Origin: Bacteroidota bacterium | Lineage (GTDB): Bacteria > Bacteroidota > Bacteroidia > Flavobacteriales > Flavobacteriaceae | Reading direction: 5' to 3' | NCBI GenBank assembly: GCA_027619415.1 | Contig: JAQCFO010000012.1 | Span: 1 to 49,680 of the forward strand | Length of the DNA stretch: 49,680 bases | Shown here: positions 1 to 11,162 of the stretch, in pieces | How positions within the stretch are numbered: the stretch's first letter is position 1 | Layout: the number at the start of each line of letters is the position of its first letter | The notes under the pieces: model-generated | What the model was told of the DNA's origin: nothing | Database searches by the model: none | What the model saw: the letters and a program-made list of their open reading frames with translations, nothing else | Made by a program: the position numbers and the translations under genes

Positions 1-86
1 TAATTATTATATAAAGTGTAATTGATTATAATTAATTGGATTACATATTTATATTATTTATTGATATTTGATGAAAATTATTTAAT

Positions 87-1751
87 ATGTGTGGAATAGT
101 ATGCGCCTTAGACATTCAACAGGATTCAGATTTTCTTAGATATCAAGTTTTAGAAATGTCAAAAAAAGTTAGACATAGGGGACCAGATTGGAGTGGAATT
201 TATTGTAGTAAAAATGCTTTATTAGCTCATGAACGTTTGGCTATTGTAGATCCTGCTTCTGGAAATCAACCTATATTTAGTAAGGATAAAAGCCTAGTTT
301 TAGCTGCAAATGGTGAAATATACAATCATAGAATTTTAAAAGAAAATTTATCTATTGATTATGAGTTTCAAACGAATTCTGATTGTGAGATAATTTTGGC
401 TTTGTATAAAGAGAAAGGTGTTGAATTTTTGGATGATTTGAATGGTATATTTGGATTTGTTTTATATGATGACAAGACTGATGAATACTTAATTGCAAGA
501 GACCATATGGGTATAATTCCTCTTTATATGGGTTGGGATAAGTTTGGCACTTTTTATATTGCTTCAGAGTTAAAAGCGCTAGAAGGTGTCTGTAATAAAA
601 TAGAGATTTTTCCTCCAGGTCACTTATTATCTAGTAAAGATTCTAAGCTTGTTAGATGGTATCAAAGAGATTGGATGAATTATGATTCTGTTTCTGATAA
701 CAAAACTGATCTAAATGTCTTAAAAAACGCATTACAAGATGCTGTCCATAGGCAGCTTATGAGTGACGTACCTTATGGGGTTTTGTTATCCGGTGGGCTA
801 GACTCCTCAATAACTTCAGCTTTAGCTAAGAAATATTCACAAAAGAGAATTGAATCTGATGATCTAAAAGCTGCTTGGTACCCGCAATTACATTCTTTTG
901 CTGTGGGCTTAGTTGGGTCTCCTGATCTTAAAGCTGCAAAATTAGTAGCAGATCATATTAATTCAATTCATCATGAAGTTACTTTTACAATTCAAGAAGG
1001 ATTAGATGCTATTAAAGACGTAATTTTTCATTTAGAAACTTATGATGTAACAACCATAAGAGCTTCGATTCCAATGTATTTACTGGCAAGAGTTATAAAG
1101 TCTATGGGAATTAAAATGGTTCTTTCTGGCGAAGGAGCTGATGAAATTTTTGGAGGGTATTTATACTTTCATAAGGCTCCTAACGCTGAAGAGTTTCATA
1201 AAGAAACTGTAAGGAAGCTTGAGAAACTTTATCAATACGACTGTTTAAGAGCTAATAAATCTTTAGCAGCTTGGGGGATTGAAGGAAGAGTCCCTTTCTT
1301 AGATAAAGAATTTATTGATGTTGCTATGAGAATAAACCCTAAGGATAAGATGATTAATAAAGATAAAATGGAAAAGTGGGTTTTAAGAAAAATTTTTGAA
1401 CCTTACTTACCATCAAGTGTTGCTTGGAGACAAAAAGAACAATTTAGCGATGGAGTGGGTTATGATTGGATAGATAGCTTAAAAGAGTTGGTAGAAAATA
1501 AAATTTCGAATGAGATGTTTGAAAATGCAAAATTTACTTTTCCTTTTCAAACACCTATGAACAAAGAAGAATATTTTTATAGATCTATTTTTGAAGAGCA
1601 TTTTCCATCTGAAACAGCTGCCAAAACTGTTCCGTCTGTACCTTCAATAGCATGTAGTTCTCCAGTAGCTTTAGAATGGGACAAGTCTTTTAAGAACATG
1701 AATGACCCATCAGGAAGATCAGTTTCAAGCGTTCATTTAGAATCATATTAA
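87..1751 (+). CDS. asnB: Asparagine synthetase B, glutamine-hydrolysing
   Basis: Cytosolic enzyme making asparagine from aspartate, ATP and glutamine. The 554-residue length is normal for bacterial AsnB. The protein begins MCGIV, so Cys2 is the nucleophile of the N-terminal class-II glutaminase domain (about residues 2-190). The C-terminal synthetase domain carries the PP-loop LLSGGLDSS near residues 232-240 and SGEGADEIFGGY near 350. The start is fixed by Cys2, which must be exposed after Met removal. The tail (last 40 residues, Ser/Pro-rich) looks like that of AsnB rather than of an AsnB-like sugar-transfer enzyme. It lies upstream of gyrB on the same strand, with a stem-loop in the gap. 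Confidence 0.97.
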   Translation: MCGIVCALDIQQDSDFLRYQVLEMSKKVRHRGPDWSGIYCSKNALLAHERLAIVDPASGNQPIFSKDKSLVLAANGEIYNHRILKENLSIDYEFQTNSDCEIILALYKEKGVEFLDDLNGIFGFVLYDDKTDEYLIARDHMGIIPLYMGWDKFGTFYIASELKALEGVCNKIEIFPPGHLLSSKDSKLVRWYQRDWMNYDSVSDNKTDLNVLKNALQDAVHRQLMSDVPYGVLLSGGLDSSITSALAKKYSQKRIESDDLKAAWYPQLHSFAVGLVGSPDLKAAKLVADHINSIHHEVTFTIQEGLDAIKDVIFHLETYDVTTIRASIPMYLLARVIKSMGIKMVLSGEGADEIFGGYLYFHKAPNAEEFHKETVRKLEKLYQYDCLRANKSLAAWGIEGRVPFLDKEFIDVAMRINPKDKMINKDKMEKWVLRKIFEPYLPSSVAWRQKEQFSDGVGYDWIDSLKELVENKISNEMFENAKFTFPFQTPMNKEEYFYRSIFEEHFPSETAAKTVPSVPSIACSSPVALEWDKSFKNMNDPSGRSVSSVHLESY

Positions 1752-1784
1752 TTATCATCAATTTTTAGCTTAAATTGTTGATAA
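1752..1784 (+). terminator. Stem-loop just after asnB
   Basis: An inverted repeat begins directly after the asnB stop codon. Its arms are 13 nt (TTATCATCAATTT and AAATTGTTGATAA) with one mismatch, around a 7-nt loop. No clean T-run follows, so it may be a weak intrinsic terminator or a 3-prime mRNA-stabilising hairpin. Role is inferred. Confidence 0.4.
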
Positions 1785-1811
1785 CTTAACTCTTTTCATA
1801 TCTGTAAATTC

Positions 1812-1842
1812 TTCGAATAAGTACACGAATTTATTATATTTG
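1812..1842 (+). promoter_or_regulatory. Candidate gyrB promoter
   Basis: TATATTTG at 1835-1842 fits the Bacteroidota -7 element TAnnTTTG exactly. TTCG at 1812-1815, 19 nt upstream, is one base from the -33 element TTTG. It lies 36 nt before the gyrB ATG, so gyrB probably has its own promoter. Confidence 0.5.
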
Positions 1843-1848
1843 ATTTAA

Positions 1849-3816
<1,968 letters not shown>

Positions 3817-3836
3817 AAAATAAAATTAAAAATTAT

Positions 3837-4757
3837 ATGAAAGTTACTATAGTAGGAGCGGGGAATGTAGGAGCAACTTGTGCTAATGTCATAGCCTCAC
3901 AATCTATTGCAAGTGAAGTTGTTCTTTTGGATATTAAAGAAGGATTTGCTGAAGGTAAGGCACTTGATATGATGCAAACTTCAACAACCTTAGGATTTGG
4001 TACTAAAATCATAGGAACTACTGGAGATTATTCTTTAACCTCAAATAGTGATGTAGTTGTAATAACATCTGGAATTCCTAGAAAACCTGGAATGACAAGA
4101 GAAGAATTAATAGGGATTAATGCCGGAATTGTCAAAGATGTTTCAGAAAATGTATTAAAACATTCAAGTAAAGCAATTATTGTTGTAGTATCGAATCCAA
4201 TGGATACTATGACTTACTTGACTTTGAAATCTACAGGTTTGCCGAAAAATAGAGTCATAGGGATGGGAGGTGCTTTAGATAGTTCTAGGTTCAAAACATG
4301 TCTTTCTTCGGCTCTAGATAGACCTGCTAATGATATTCATGGAATGGTAATTGGAGGACATGGTGATACTACAATGATCCCTCTTACAAGGTTAGCTAGT
4401 TATAATGGGATTCCTATTTCAGAATTAATTTCATCAGATGAATTAGAGAAAGTTGCACGGGATACAATGGTGGGTGGTGCTACTTTAACAAAACTTCTTG
4501 GTACTTCAGCGTGGTATGCTCCTGGAGCTTCAGTTGGTTTTCTTGTAAAATCAATACTTAATGATGAAAAAAGAATTATTCCTTGTTCAGTATTTTTAGA
4601 TGGGGAATATAATCAAGATGATATTTGTATTGGAGTTCCTTGCATAATTGGAAAGAATGGCTGTGAAAAAATCATTAATATTGAACTAAATGATTCTGAA
4701 AAAGTAAAGTTTAGTGAAAGTGCTGAGGCAGTAAGAAAAATGAATTTAGCTCTTTAA
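3837..4757 (+). CDS. mdh: Malate dehydrogenase, NAD-dependent
   Basis: TCA-cycle enzyme interconverting malate and oxaloacetate. The 306-residue protein is of the LDH-like MDH type found in Bacteroidota. It opens with the Rossmann loop GAGNVGATCA (residues 7-16). The active-site loop is RKPGMTREEL (about 81-90); the first Arg there favours malate over lactate. NPMDTMTYL and the catalytic His of GGHGDTTMIP (near 174) are present. It follows gyrB by 20 bp and precedes secDF. The substrate call rests on these loops; a lactate dehydrogenase would have a Gln at the first loop position. Confidence 0.95.
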   Translation: MKVTIVGAGNVGATCANVIASQSIASEVVLLDIKEGFAEGKALDMMQTSTTLGFGTKIIGTTGDYSLTSNSDVVVITSGIPRKPGMTREELIGINAGIVKDVSENVLKHSSKAIIVVVSNPMDTMTYLTLKSTGLPKNRVIGMGGALDSSRFKTCLSSALDRPANDIHGMVIGGHGDTTMIPLTRLASYNGIPISELISSDELEKVARDTMVGGATLTKLLGTSAWYAPGASVGFLVKSILNDEKRIIPCSVFLDGEYNQDDICIGVPCIIGKNGCEKIINIELNDSEKVKFSESAEAVRKMNLAL

Positions 4758-4801
4758 ATAAATGAATTAATAAACGATTTAACCAGAACATTTATTTAGA
4801 A

Positions 4802-4832
4802 TTGCTTTATCCTGAAGTAAATCATATATTTG
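4802..4832 (+). promoter_or_regulatory. Promoter of secDF
   Basis: TTG at 4802-4804, a 20-nt spacer, then TATATTTG at 4825-4832 match the Bacteroidota -33/-7 consensus closely. The final TTG of the -7 element (4830-4832) opens a longer reading frame in phase with secDF. Transcription should begin downstream of it, so that TTG cannot be the start codon; the ATG at 4869 is chosen. Confidence 0.65.
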
Positions 4833-4868
4833 CTCGTTTTAAAAAAAGAATTTTCTAAAAATAATTGT

Positions 4869-7814
4869 ATGCAAAATAATGGTCTAATAAAGTTTTTTGC
4901 TTTTTGTTTCGGCTTAGTTAGCTTATATCAAATTTCATTTACTTTAATAACATCTAGAGTTGAAGATAAAGCTTTAGAATATTCAATAAATTCTATTTCT
5001 GATCAAGAATTAAATTTTCAAGATCTTAGAGACGTAAGATATGTCAATTATTTAGACTCTATCTCTGATGAGAGTGTTTTTTGGTTTACTACATATAGTA
5101 GTGCTAAAAACAAGGAGCTTAATAAAGGGTTAGATTTAAAAGGAGGTATAGATGTTACTTTACAAATTTCTGTAAAAGATATATTGAAGGGTTTAGCAGA
5201 AAACACTAGAGACCCTATTTTTAATAAAGCCCTTGATGAAGCTGATGAGTTACAAAAAGATTCAGACGACACTTATTTAGAATCTTTTTTTAATTCATTT
5301 GAGTCAATAAAAGGAGATTCTAGCTTAGCTTCTCCAGATATTTTTGCTAACAGATCTCTTAGTGATGAGATTAATTTTGAAATGTCGGATAACGAGGTTA
5401 AACCAATAATAAGAAGAAAGATTGATGAATCTATTGTTTCTGCATTTGAAGTTTTAAGAAAAAGAATTGACAAGTTTGGTGTAACTCAACCCAATATTCA
5501 AAGATTAGGAAATTCAGGAAGAATACGCGTAGAATTACCTGGGGCTAAAGATATTGCAAGGGTTAAAAACTTACTTCAAAGTACTGCTCAATTAGAGTTT
5601 TGGGTTACTGAAAAAAATGATCAATTTTTAACTTTTTTATCTCAAGCTAATGAAGTATTAAAAGAAATAGTTTTAGATTCTATTTTAGATGATGAAAATA
5701 AAGAATCTTCTAAAATTGATGATCTTTTAGCAGCTGTTGAAGCTAATGACTCTATTAGTTCATCTGATAAGAACCCATTGTTTGATTATTTAGTTGGAAC
5801 GGGTTATCAAGGAGGTCCGGTAATTGCTCAATTCTTAGCTAAAGATCAGAAGAAAATTGAAGAATATCTTTCAATGCCAGAAATTAGACAGTTACTTCCT
5901 TCTGATAAAAGATTTACTCGTTTTCTATTTGGAAAGCCAGATTCAAACACTAAAGTAGTTGACCTATATGCGATACAATCAAACAGAGATAATGAGCCTC
6001 CATTAAGTGGAAGTGTAGTTGTGGATGCTAGTCAGTCTTATGATATAACTAATGCTGCAGCTGTTTCCATGCAAATGAATGGTAAAGGGGCTAGAAAATG
6101 GGAAGAAATGACTGGGAATGCTTATAAAGATAAAAGCAATATAGCAATAGTTTTAGATAACATAGTTTACTCTGCACCAGGAGTTTCTAAAGGTGCAATT
6201 TCTGGTGGAAGATCAGAAATTTCAGGACAATTTACATTAAATGAAGCAATTGATTTAGCTAACGTATTAAGAGCTGGAAAATTACCTGCTTCTGCTGAAA
6301 TTATTGAGTCTGCAGTAGTTGGTCCATCTCTTGGAAAAGAAAATGTTGAGAAAGGAGTAAATTCATTTATTATTGCGTTAATTTTAGTTTTACTGTGGAT
6401 GATATTTTACTATGGTAGAGCTGGAATTTATGCTGATGTTGCACTTATTTTAAATATTGTATTAATTTTTGGAATATTGGCTGGATTAGGTGCAGTACTT
6501 ACACTCCCAGGAATTGCAGGTATAGTATTAACTATTGGTATGTCAGTTGATGCAAATGTTTTAATATTTGAACGAACTAGAGAAGAACTTCAGAAAGCTA
6601 AAGGTCTTAAACAATCAGTTAGTGACGGTTTTAGTAATGCCTTGTCTTCTATTTTAGATGCAAATATTACAACAGGTTTAACAGCTTTAATTTTATTTAT
6701 ATTTGGCTCAGGTCCTATAAAAGGATTTGCTACTACTCTTTTAATAGGTATCGCAACTTCTTTATTCACTGCTATATTTATAACTAGAATGTTGGTTGAT
6801 TCTAGATTAAATAGGTCTAAAAATTTAGATTTTTCTACAAAACTTACTAAAAATTTATTTAAAAATTTAAGTATTTCTTTTTTACAAAAAAGAAAAGCTG
6901 CTTATGTTATTTCTTTGTCTTTAATATCGCTTGGTGTATTTTCACTTTTTACCAATGGCTTAAATGAAGGGGTTGATTTTGTAGGAGGAAGATCTTACAC
7001 TGTTAGATTTGATAAAAATGTAAATCAAAGTGATATTCAAAATGACCTGATTGCAGTTTTTGGAAATGCTGAAGCAAAAACTTACGGATCTGATAATCAA
7101 TTAAAAATAACAACTAATTACAAAGTAGATGTGGAAGGCTCTGATATTGATATTGATATTGAAGAGAAAATGTTTGAAGCGTTAAAAAAACATCTTCCTG
7201 TAAACATTTTATATGATGATTTTGTTAATGGATCAGATGATAAAACAGTTGGAATAATGTCTTCTTCAAAAGTTGGCCCAACAATTGCTGATGATATAAA
7301 GAAAAACTCTTTTCTCGCAATATTAGGATCATTAATAGTAGTATTCTTATATATATTATTAAGGTTTAGAGATTGGCAATATTCTTTAGGTGCAGTTGCT
7401 GCAGTATTTCATGATGTATTAATAGTATTAGGTGTGTTTTCTATCGCATATACTTGGATGCCATTTAATATGGAAATAAATCAGGCATTTATTGCTGCTA
7501 TTTTAACGGTAATAGGTTATTCGTTAAATGATACAGTTGTTGTTTTTGACAGAATTAGAGAGTTTAGGTTTATTAATAAAACTTGGGAATTTAAAAAAAT
7601 AGTTGATGGAGCATTAAATAGCACTTTAAGTAGAACCTTAAACACTTCATTCACTACTTTAGTAGTTCTTTTAGCAATATTTTTATTTGGAGGGGAATCT
7701 ATTAAAGGATTCATGTTCGCTTTAATCGTTGGGGTAGTTGTTGGTACATATTCCTCTGTATTTATAGCTACACCTGTTATGTATGAGACATTAAAAAAGA
7801 GTTTAAAAAAGTAA
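4869..7814 (+). CDS. secDF: Protein translocase subunit SecDF (fused)
   Basis: Inner-membrane RND-family partner of SecYEG that uses the proton gradient to pull exported proteins across the membrane. About 981 residues from the ATG at 4869. The SecD half has an N-terminal membrane helix, a large periplasmic region containing the motif GLDLKGGIDVTL, and a helix bundle with MSVDANVLIFERTREEL (near 558). The SecF half starts near 700 with VDFVGGRSY and carries GYSLNDTVVVFDRIRE. Fused SecDF is standard in Bacteroidota. A frame open to a TTG at 4830 exists, but that codon is inside the -7 promoter element. It converges on lgt, 6 bp away. Confidence 0.95.
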   Translation: MQNNGLIKFFAFCFGLVSLYQISFTLITSRVEDKALEYSINSISDQELNFQDLRDVRYVNYLDSISDESVFWFTTYSSAKNKELNKGLDLKGGIDVTLQISVKDILKGLAENTRDPIFNKALDEADELQKDSDDTYLESFFNSFESIKGDSSLASPDIFANRSLSDEINFEMSDNEVKPIIRRKIDESIVSAFEVLRKRIDKFGVTQPNIQRLGNSGRIRVELPGAKDIARVKNLLQSTAQLEFWVTEKNDQFLTFLSQANEVLKEIVLDSILDDENKESSKIDDLLAAVEANDSISSSDKNPLFDYLVGTGYQGGPVIAQFLAKDQKKIEEYLSMPEIRQLLPSDKRFTRFLFGKPDSNTKVVDLYAIQSNRDNEPPLSGSVVVDASQSYDITNAAAVSMQMNGKGARKWEEMTGNAYKDKSNIAIVLDNIVYSAPGVSKGAISGGRSEISGQFTLNEAIDLANVLRAGKLPASAEIIESAVVGPSLGKENVEKGVNSFIIALILVLLWMIFYYGRAGIYADVALILNIVLIFGILAGLGAVLTLPGIAGIVLTIGMSVDANVLIFERTREELQKAKGLKQSVSDGFSNALSSILDANITTGLTALILFIFGSGPIKGFATTLLIGIATSLFTAIFITRMLVDSRLNRSKNLDFSTKLTKNLFKNLSISFLQKRKAAYVISLSLISLGVFSLFTNGLNEGVDFVGGRSYTVRFDKNVNQSDIQNDLIAVFGNAEAKTYGSDNQLKITTNYKVDVEGSDIDIDIEEKMFEALKKHLPVNILYDDFVNGSDDKTVGIMSSSKVGPTIADDIKKNSFLAILGSLIVVFLYILLRFRDWQYSLGAVAAVFHDVLIVLGVFSIAYTWMPFNMEINQAFIAAILTVIGYSLNDTVVVFDRIREFRFINKTWEFKKIVDGALNSTLSRTLNTSFTTLVVLLAIFLFGGESIKGFMFALIVGVVVGTYSSVFIATPVMYETLKKSLKK

Positions 7815-7832
7815 CTTAGATTAAACTTTTTT
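7805..7832. terminator. Bidirectional terminator candidate between secDF and lgt
   Basis: AAAAAAGT at 7805-7812 and ACTTTTTT at 7825-7832 form inverted arms across the two convergent stop codons. Each direction ends in a T-run. The stem is A/T-rich and weak, so this is a tentative call. Confidence 0.35.
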
Positions 7833-8672
7833 ACTGTTTAACATAAAGAAAAATCCTGTCAAGATAAGCGGAATGCTTAACCACTGACCAGTACTTAATA
7901 CGCCAAAGAGTTCTTCTATATAGCCTCCTTGACTTTCTTTTACGTATTCTACTAATATTCTTATCGAAAACAGACCAGACAAGAAAAGACCAAATATAAA
8001 TCCTTGTTTATTTTTTAAATCAGTTTTCCAATACAATTGTCTTAATAGTAAGAAAAGCAGTAAATAACCAAACGCCTCATAGAGTTGAGCAGGGTGTCTG
8101 GGGAATATTTCACCTCTATTTAAAAATACTACTCCAAAGTTTGACTCTGTATAATTACCAACTATTTCAGAATTGAAGAAATTGCCAATCCTAACAAACA
8201 TTCCTCCTATAGCAATTGGAATTGCAATTCTATCGAAAATCCATAAAATAGAATCATACTTGAATTTTGACTTATAGATAAACATTGATGTAATTATACC
8301 GACTGCAGCTCCATGACTTGCTAAACCTCTATAGCCAATAAACCTCCAGCCATCAATAATTCCAAAAAACAATGAACTATTAATATCTCTTTTGATTGGA
8401 AGAAAAATTTCAATTAAATTATTTTGAAAATATTCCCAGTTATAAAATAAAACCTCACCTAGTCTGGCGCCTATTAAAGTGCCTATAACAATATATATAA
8501 AAAGAGGTTCAATGAGATCTATTGATTTGTTTTCGTTTATGTATATTTTTTTTATTAAATAATACCCTAACGAAAAAGCAATTATAAACATAACACTATA
8601 CCAGTGAATTGACAATGGACCAAGATTTAAAAAGATTTCACTAGGTGACCAATCTATTTTTAATAATATCAT
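7821..8672 (-). CDS. lgt: Prolipoprotein diacylglyceryl transferase
   Basis: Inner-membrane enzyme that adds diacylglycerol from phosphatidylglycerol to the lipobox Cys of prolipoproteins, the first step of lipoprotein maturation. The 283 residues form about seven hydrophobic segments. The Lgt signature reads GGMFVRIGNFFNSEIVG (about residues 156-172), and the conserved His-containing loop GYRGLASHGAAVG is at 113-125. It is the last gene of the minus-strand run folE-cysS-yidD-lgt, 32 bp after yidD. The whole run serves basic protein and envelope synthesis. Confidence 0.95.
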   Translation of the reverse strand: MILLKIDWSPSEIFLNLGPLSIHWYSVMFIIAFSLGYYLIKKIYINENKSIDLIEPLFIYIVIGTLIGARLGEVLFYNWEYFQNNLIEIFLPIKRDINSSLFFGIIDGWRFIGYRGLASHGAAVGIITSMFIYKSKFKYDSILWIFDRIAIPIAIGGMFVRIGNFFNSEIVGNYTESNFGVVFLNRGEIFPRHPAQLYEAFGYLLLFLLLRQLYWKTDLKNKQGFIFGLFLSGLFSIRILVEYVKESQGGYIEELFGVLSTGQWLSIPLILTGFFFMLNSKKV

Positions 8673-8704
8673 TTTTATTTTTTAATAAAAAAACTAGGTA
8701 ATCT

Positions 8705-8926
8705 TTATGGAACAGGATCAAATCCTTTTCCTCCCCATGGATTACATTTATTAACTCTCTTAATTCCCAAAAGACCTCCTTTGATTAGTCCATGTTTTTG
8801 TAAACTCAGTTTAAAGTATTCTGAACATGTTGGTGAATACCTACAGGTTGAAGGTAGAATTGGAGAAATTAATATTTGATAAAATTTAATGATTATAATT
8901 AAAGGAAATACAATTATTTTCTTCAT
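8705..8926 (-). CDS. yidD: Membrane protein insertion efficiency factor YidD
   Basis: Small (73 residues) inner-membrane-associated protein that aids YidC-dependent insertion. The Cys-rich core is typical: [13 protein letters not shown] (residues 25-37), [16 protein letters not shown], and the ending GFDPVP. An N-terminal hydrophobic segment precedes it. The start overlaps the cysS stop by one base (TAATG), which suggests translational coupling to cysS. In many bacteria yidD sits with rnpA and yidC; here it is in the Bacteroidota setting beside cysS. Confidence 0.94.
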   Translation of the reverse strand: MKKIIVFPLIIIIKFYQILISPILPSTCRYSPTCSEYFKLSLQKHGLIKGGLLGIKRVNKCNPWGGKGFDPVP

Positions 8927-10410
8927 TAAATCAAATTATATGAAGAATCATTTTTATCATCGTTTAACTTAACCCCTAGTCCTAATAAATCATTTCTAAT
9001 TTGGTCTGATATTTCAAAATTCTTATTTACTCTAGCTTGATTACGTAATTTAACAAGTAAATTGATTAACTCATCTGATAAATCATTTTTGTTTGAAATG
9101 ATTTCTTCATCTTTAAATCCTAATATATGAAATAGAAAATCTCCAAAAGTATTTAATAACTTCTCTCGGTCATTGATATTTAAGTTTTTTGAATTAATAT
9201 TTACATTATTAATGAACTTGATACAGTCAAACATTTCGGCTATTAACATTGGAGTATTAAAATCATCGTTCATTTTAGAATAACAATTAGAAATCCAAAT
9301 ATTTACATCAAAATCAGAATTTTTTTCATTACAAATAAGTTTAGAGATTAACTTGTATCCACTTATAAGTTTGTTAAACCCTTTTTCAGAAGCTATCAAA
9401 GCATCGTTACTTAAATCTAAAACGCTTCTATAATGAGCTTGGTAAATAAAAAACTTAACTACATTCGGACTGAAAGCTTTACTTAGTATCTTATTGCTTC
9501 CTTTAAAAACTTCATTAGGTAAAATGAAATTTTCTATTGATTTAGACATTTTTTTTCCATTCAATGTCAACATGTTAGTGTGCATCCAATATTTAGCTGG
9601 ATTATTGCCGTCAATAGCTTCAGATTGAGCTATTTCACAATCGTGATGTGGAAATTTCAAATCAATTCCTCCTCCATGAATATCAAAAAAATTACCTAGA
9701 TATTTTTTACTCATAGAAGTACATTCTAAGTGCCACCCAGGAAATCCTTTACTCCATGGCGAATTCCAAAACATGATATGATTTTTTTCAGCTTTCTTCC
9801 ATAATGCAAAATCTTGGGGATTCTTTTTATCTGATATACCATCTAGCTCTCTTGATTGGTTCATCATTTCTTCAATTTTTCTTCCACTTAGTTTTCCATA
9901 AGTATTAGATTTATTGAATTTTAAAATATCAAAGTAAACAGATCCATTTTTTTCATATCCATACCCAGATTCAATAATCTGCTTTATACTGTCAATTTGT
10001 TCTATGATGTGTCCGGAAGCAGTTGGTTCAATATTTGGTGGAATTGTATTTAGTTTTTTTAAAATACTATGAAAATCTAATGTGTATCTCTGAACTACTT
10101 CCATTGGTTCTATTTTTTCCAATCGAGCCTTTTTTGAAACTTTATCTTCCCCAGAATTATCTTCATTTTCTAGATGACCTACATCTGTTAAGTTTCTTAC
10201 ATATCTTACTTTGTAACCCAGATGTGATATATATCGATATATTAGATCAAATGAAATAAAGGTTCTGCAATTTCCTAAATGTGCATTATTGTATACTGTT
10301 GGCCCGCAAACATACATTCCAACATTATTTTTATCTATTGGAATAAAAAATTCTTTTTTACCTGAGATTGAGTTGTGTATTTTTAAATCTTTAAAATATT
10401 CAGATTTCAT
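8926..10410 (-). CDS. cysS: Cysteinyl-tRNA synthetase
   Basis: Class I synthetase charging tRNA-Cys in the cytosol. The 494-residue length is normal. Zn-site and HIGH region: [16 protein letters not shown] (about 32-47), with HLGN standing for [15 protein letters not shown] supplies further zinc ligands, and the KMSKS loop [12 protein letters not shown] is near 284-295. The C-terminal anticodon-binding helices end in the short DALR-like domain. folE lies 7 bp upstream and yidD overlaps the end by one base, so it is mid-operon. The start ATG gives the expected spacing to the CGPT motif. Confidence 0.96.
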   Translation of the reverse strand: MKSEYFKDLKIHNSISGKKEFFIPIDKNNVGMYVCGPTVYNNAHLGNCRTFISFDLIYRYISHLGYKVRYVRNLTDVGHLENEDNSGEDKVSKKARLEKIEPMEVVQRYTLDFHSILKKLNTIPPNIEPTASGHIIEQIDSIKQIIESGYGYEKNGSVYFDILKFNKSNTYGKLSGRKIEEMMNQSRELDGISDKKNPQDFALWKKAEKNHIMFWNSPWSKGFPGWHLECTSMSKKYLGNFFDIHGGGIDLKFPHHDCEIAQSEAIDGNNPAKYWMHTNMLTLNGKKMSKSIENFILPNEVFKGSNKILSKAFSPNVVKFFIYQAHYRSVLDLSNDALIASEKGFNKLISGYKLISKLICNEKNSDFDVNIWISNCYSKMNDDFNTPMLIAEMFDCIKFINNVNINSKNLNINDREKLLNTFGDFLFHILGFKDEEIISNKNDLSDELINLLVKLRNQARVNKNFEISDQIRNDLLGLGVKLNDDKNDSSYNLI

Positions 10411-10417
10411 TTTTATA

Positions 10418-11098
10418 CTATAGTGAACTTTCGTTACGAATATAATCTAAAAATTCTCTTTTAACACTTTTGCCTTTAAATTTACCTCCAAACTCAGCAG
10501 TTACTGTACTGCTATCAATGTCTTTTATGCCTCTAGAATTTACACATAAATGCTTTGCATCAATTACACATGCTACATTTTCTGTTTTAAGAGCTTGCTG
10601 AAGTGCCCTAACTATTTGTATCGTTAATCTTTCTTGAACTTGAGGTCTTTTTGAGAAGTATTCTACGATTCTATTCATTTTTGAAAGACCTATTACTGAA
10701 CCATTAGAAAAATATGCCACATGAGCTTTGCCTACAATGGGAAGCAAGTGGTGTTCGCAAGTAGAATAAACTGTGATATTTTTTTCAACCAACATTTCTT
10801 TATAGTTATATTTATTTATAAATGTTGATGATTTTGGGAGGTTTTCAGGCTTTAATCCTCCAAAAATTTCATTAACAAACATTTTAGCTACTCTATTAGG
10901 CGTGCCTTTTAGACTATCATCAGTTAAATCCATGCCTAATGTTTTAAGAATGTTAAAAACATCTTTTTTAATTAGGTTAATTTTTTCCTGATCAGAAATA
11001 TCAAATGCATCATCTCGTATTGGAGTATTAGCTGATGATGAAATATGATCTTCACCTATTAAGTCCAATTGTTCTTCAAAAAGTTTATCGTATTTCAT
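10418..11098 (-). CDS. folE: GTP cyclohydrolase I
   Basis: Makes dihydroneopterin triphosphate from GTP, the first step of folate (and pterin) synthesis. The 226 residues include the zinc ligands Cys114 and His117 in STCEHHLLP and Cys185 in HLCVNSRG, all intact. [17 protein letters not shown] (about 65-81) and the QVQERLT loop are standard for type I. It is the first gene of folE-cysS-yidD-lgt. Another folate gene, folP, is elsewhere in the window. Confidence 0.96.
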   Translation of the reverse strand: MKYDKLFEEQLDLIGEDHISSSANTPIRDDAFDISDQEKINLIKKDVFNILKTLGMDLTDDSLKGTPNRVAKMFVNEIFGGLKPENLPKSSTFINKYNYKEMLVEKNITVYSTCEHHLLPIVGKAHVAYFSNGSVIGLSKMNRIVEYFSKRPQVQERLTIQIVRALQQALKTENVACVIDAKHLCVNSRGIKDIDSSTVTAEFGGKFKGKSVKREFLDYIRNESSL

Positions 11099-11162
11099 GT
11101 TAAATATATCAAGTGTAAAGATAATTAAAGATTAGTTATTATAAAGATATTTAAAAAGACTT

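Noticed and set aside
4756-4797. Inverted repeat AAATAAATG / CATTTATTT after mdh as a terminator
   Set aside because: The loop would be about 24 nt and no T-run follows; arms this short and A/T-rich arise by chance in this DNA.
4830-4868. Extended secDF start at a TTG codon, 13 residues longer
   Set aside because: The TTG is the end of an exact -7 promoter element, so it should not be within the transcript; the ATG at 4869 leads straight into the first membrane helix.
10023-10259. Open frame antisense to cysS
   Set aside because: It lies wholly inside a well-conserved synthetase gene and its product shows no domain or signal; similar antisense frames inside secDF, rho-side genes, fadN and fadA were rejected for the same reason.
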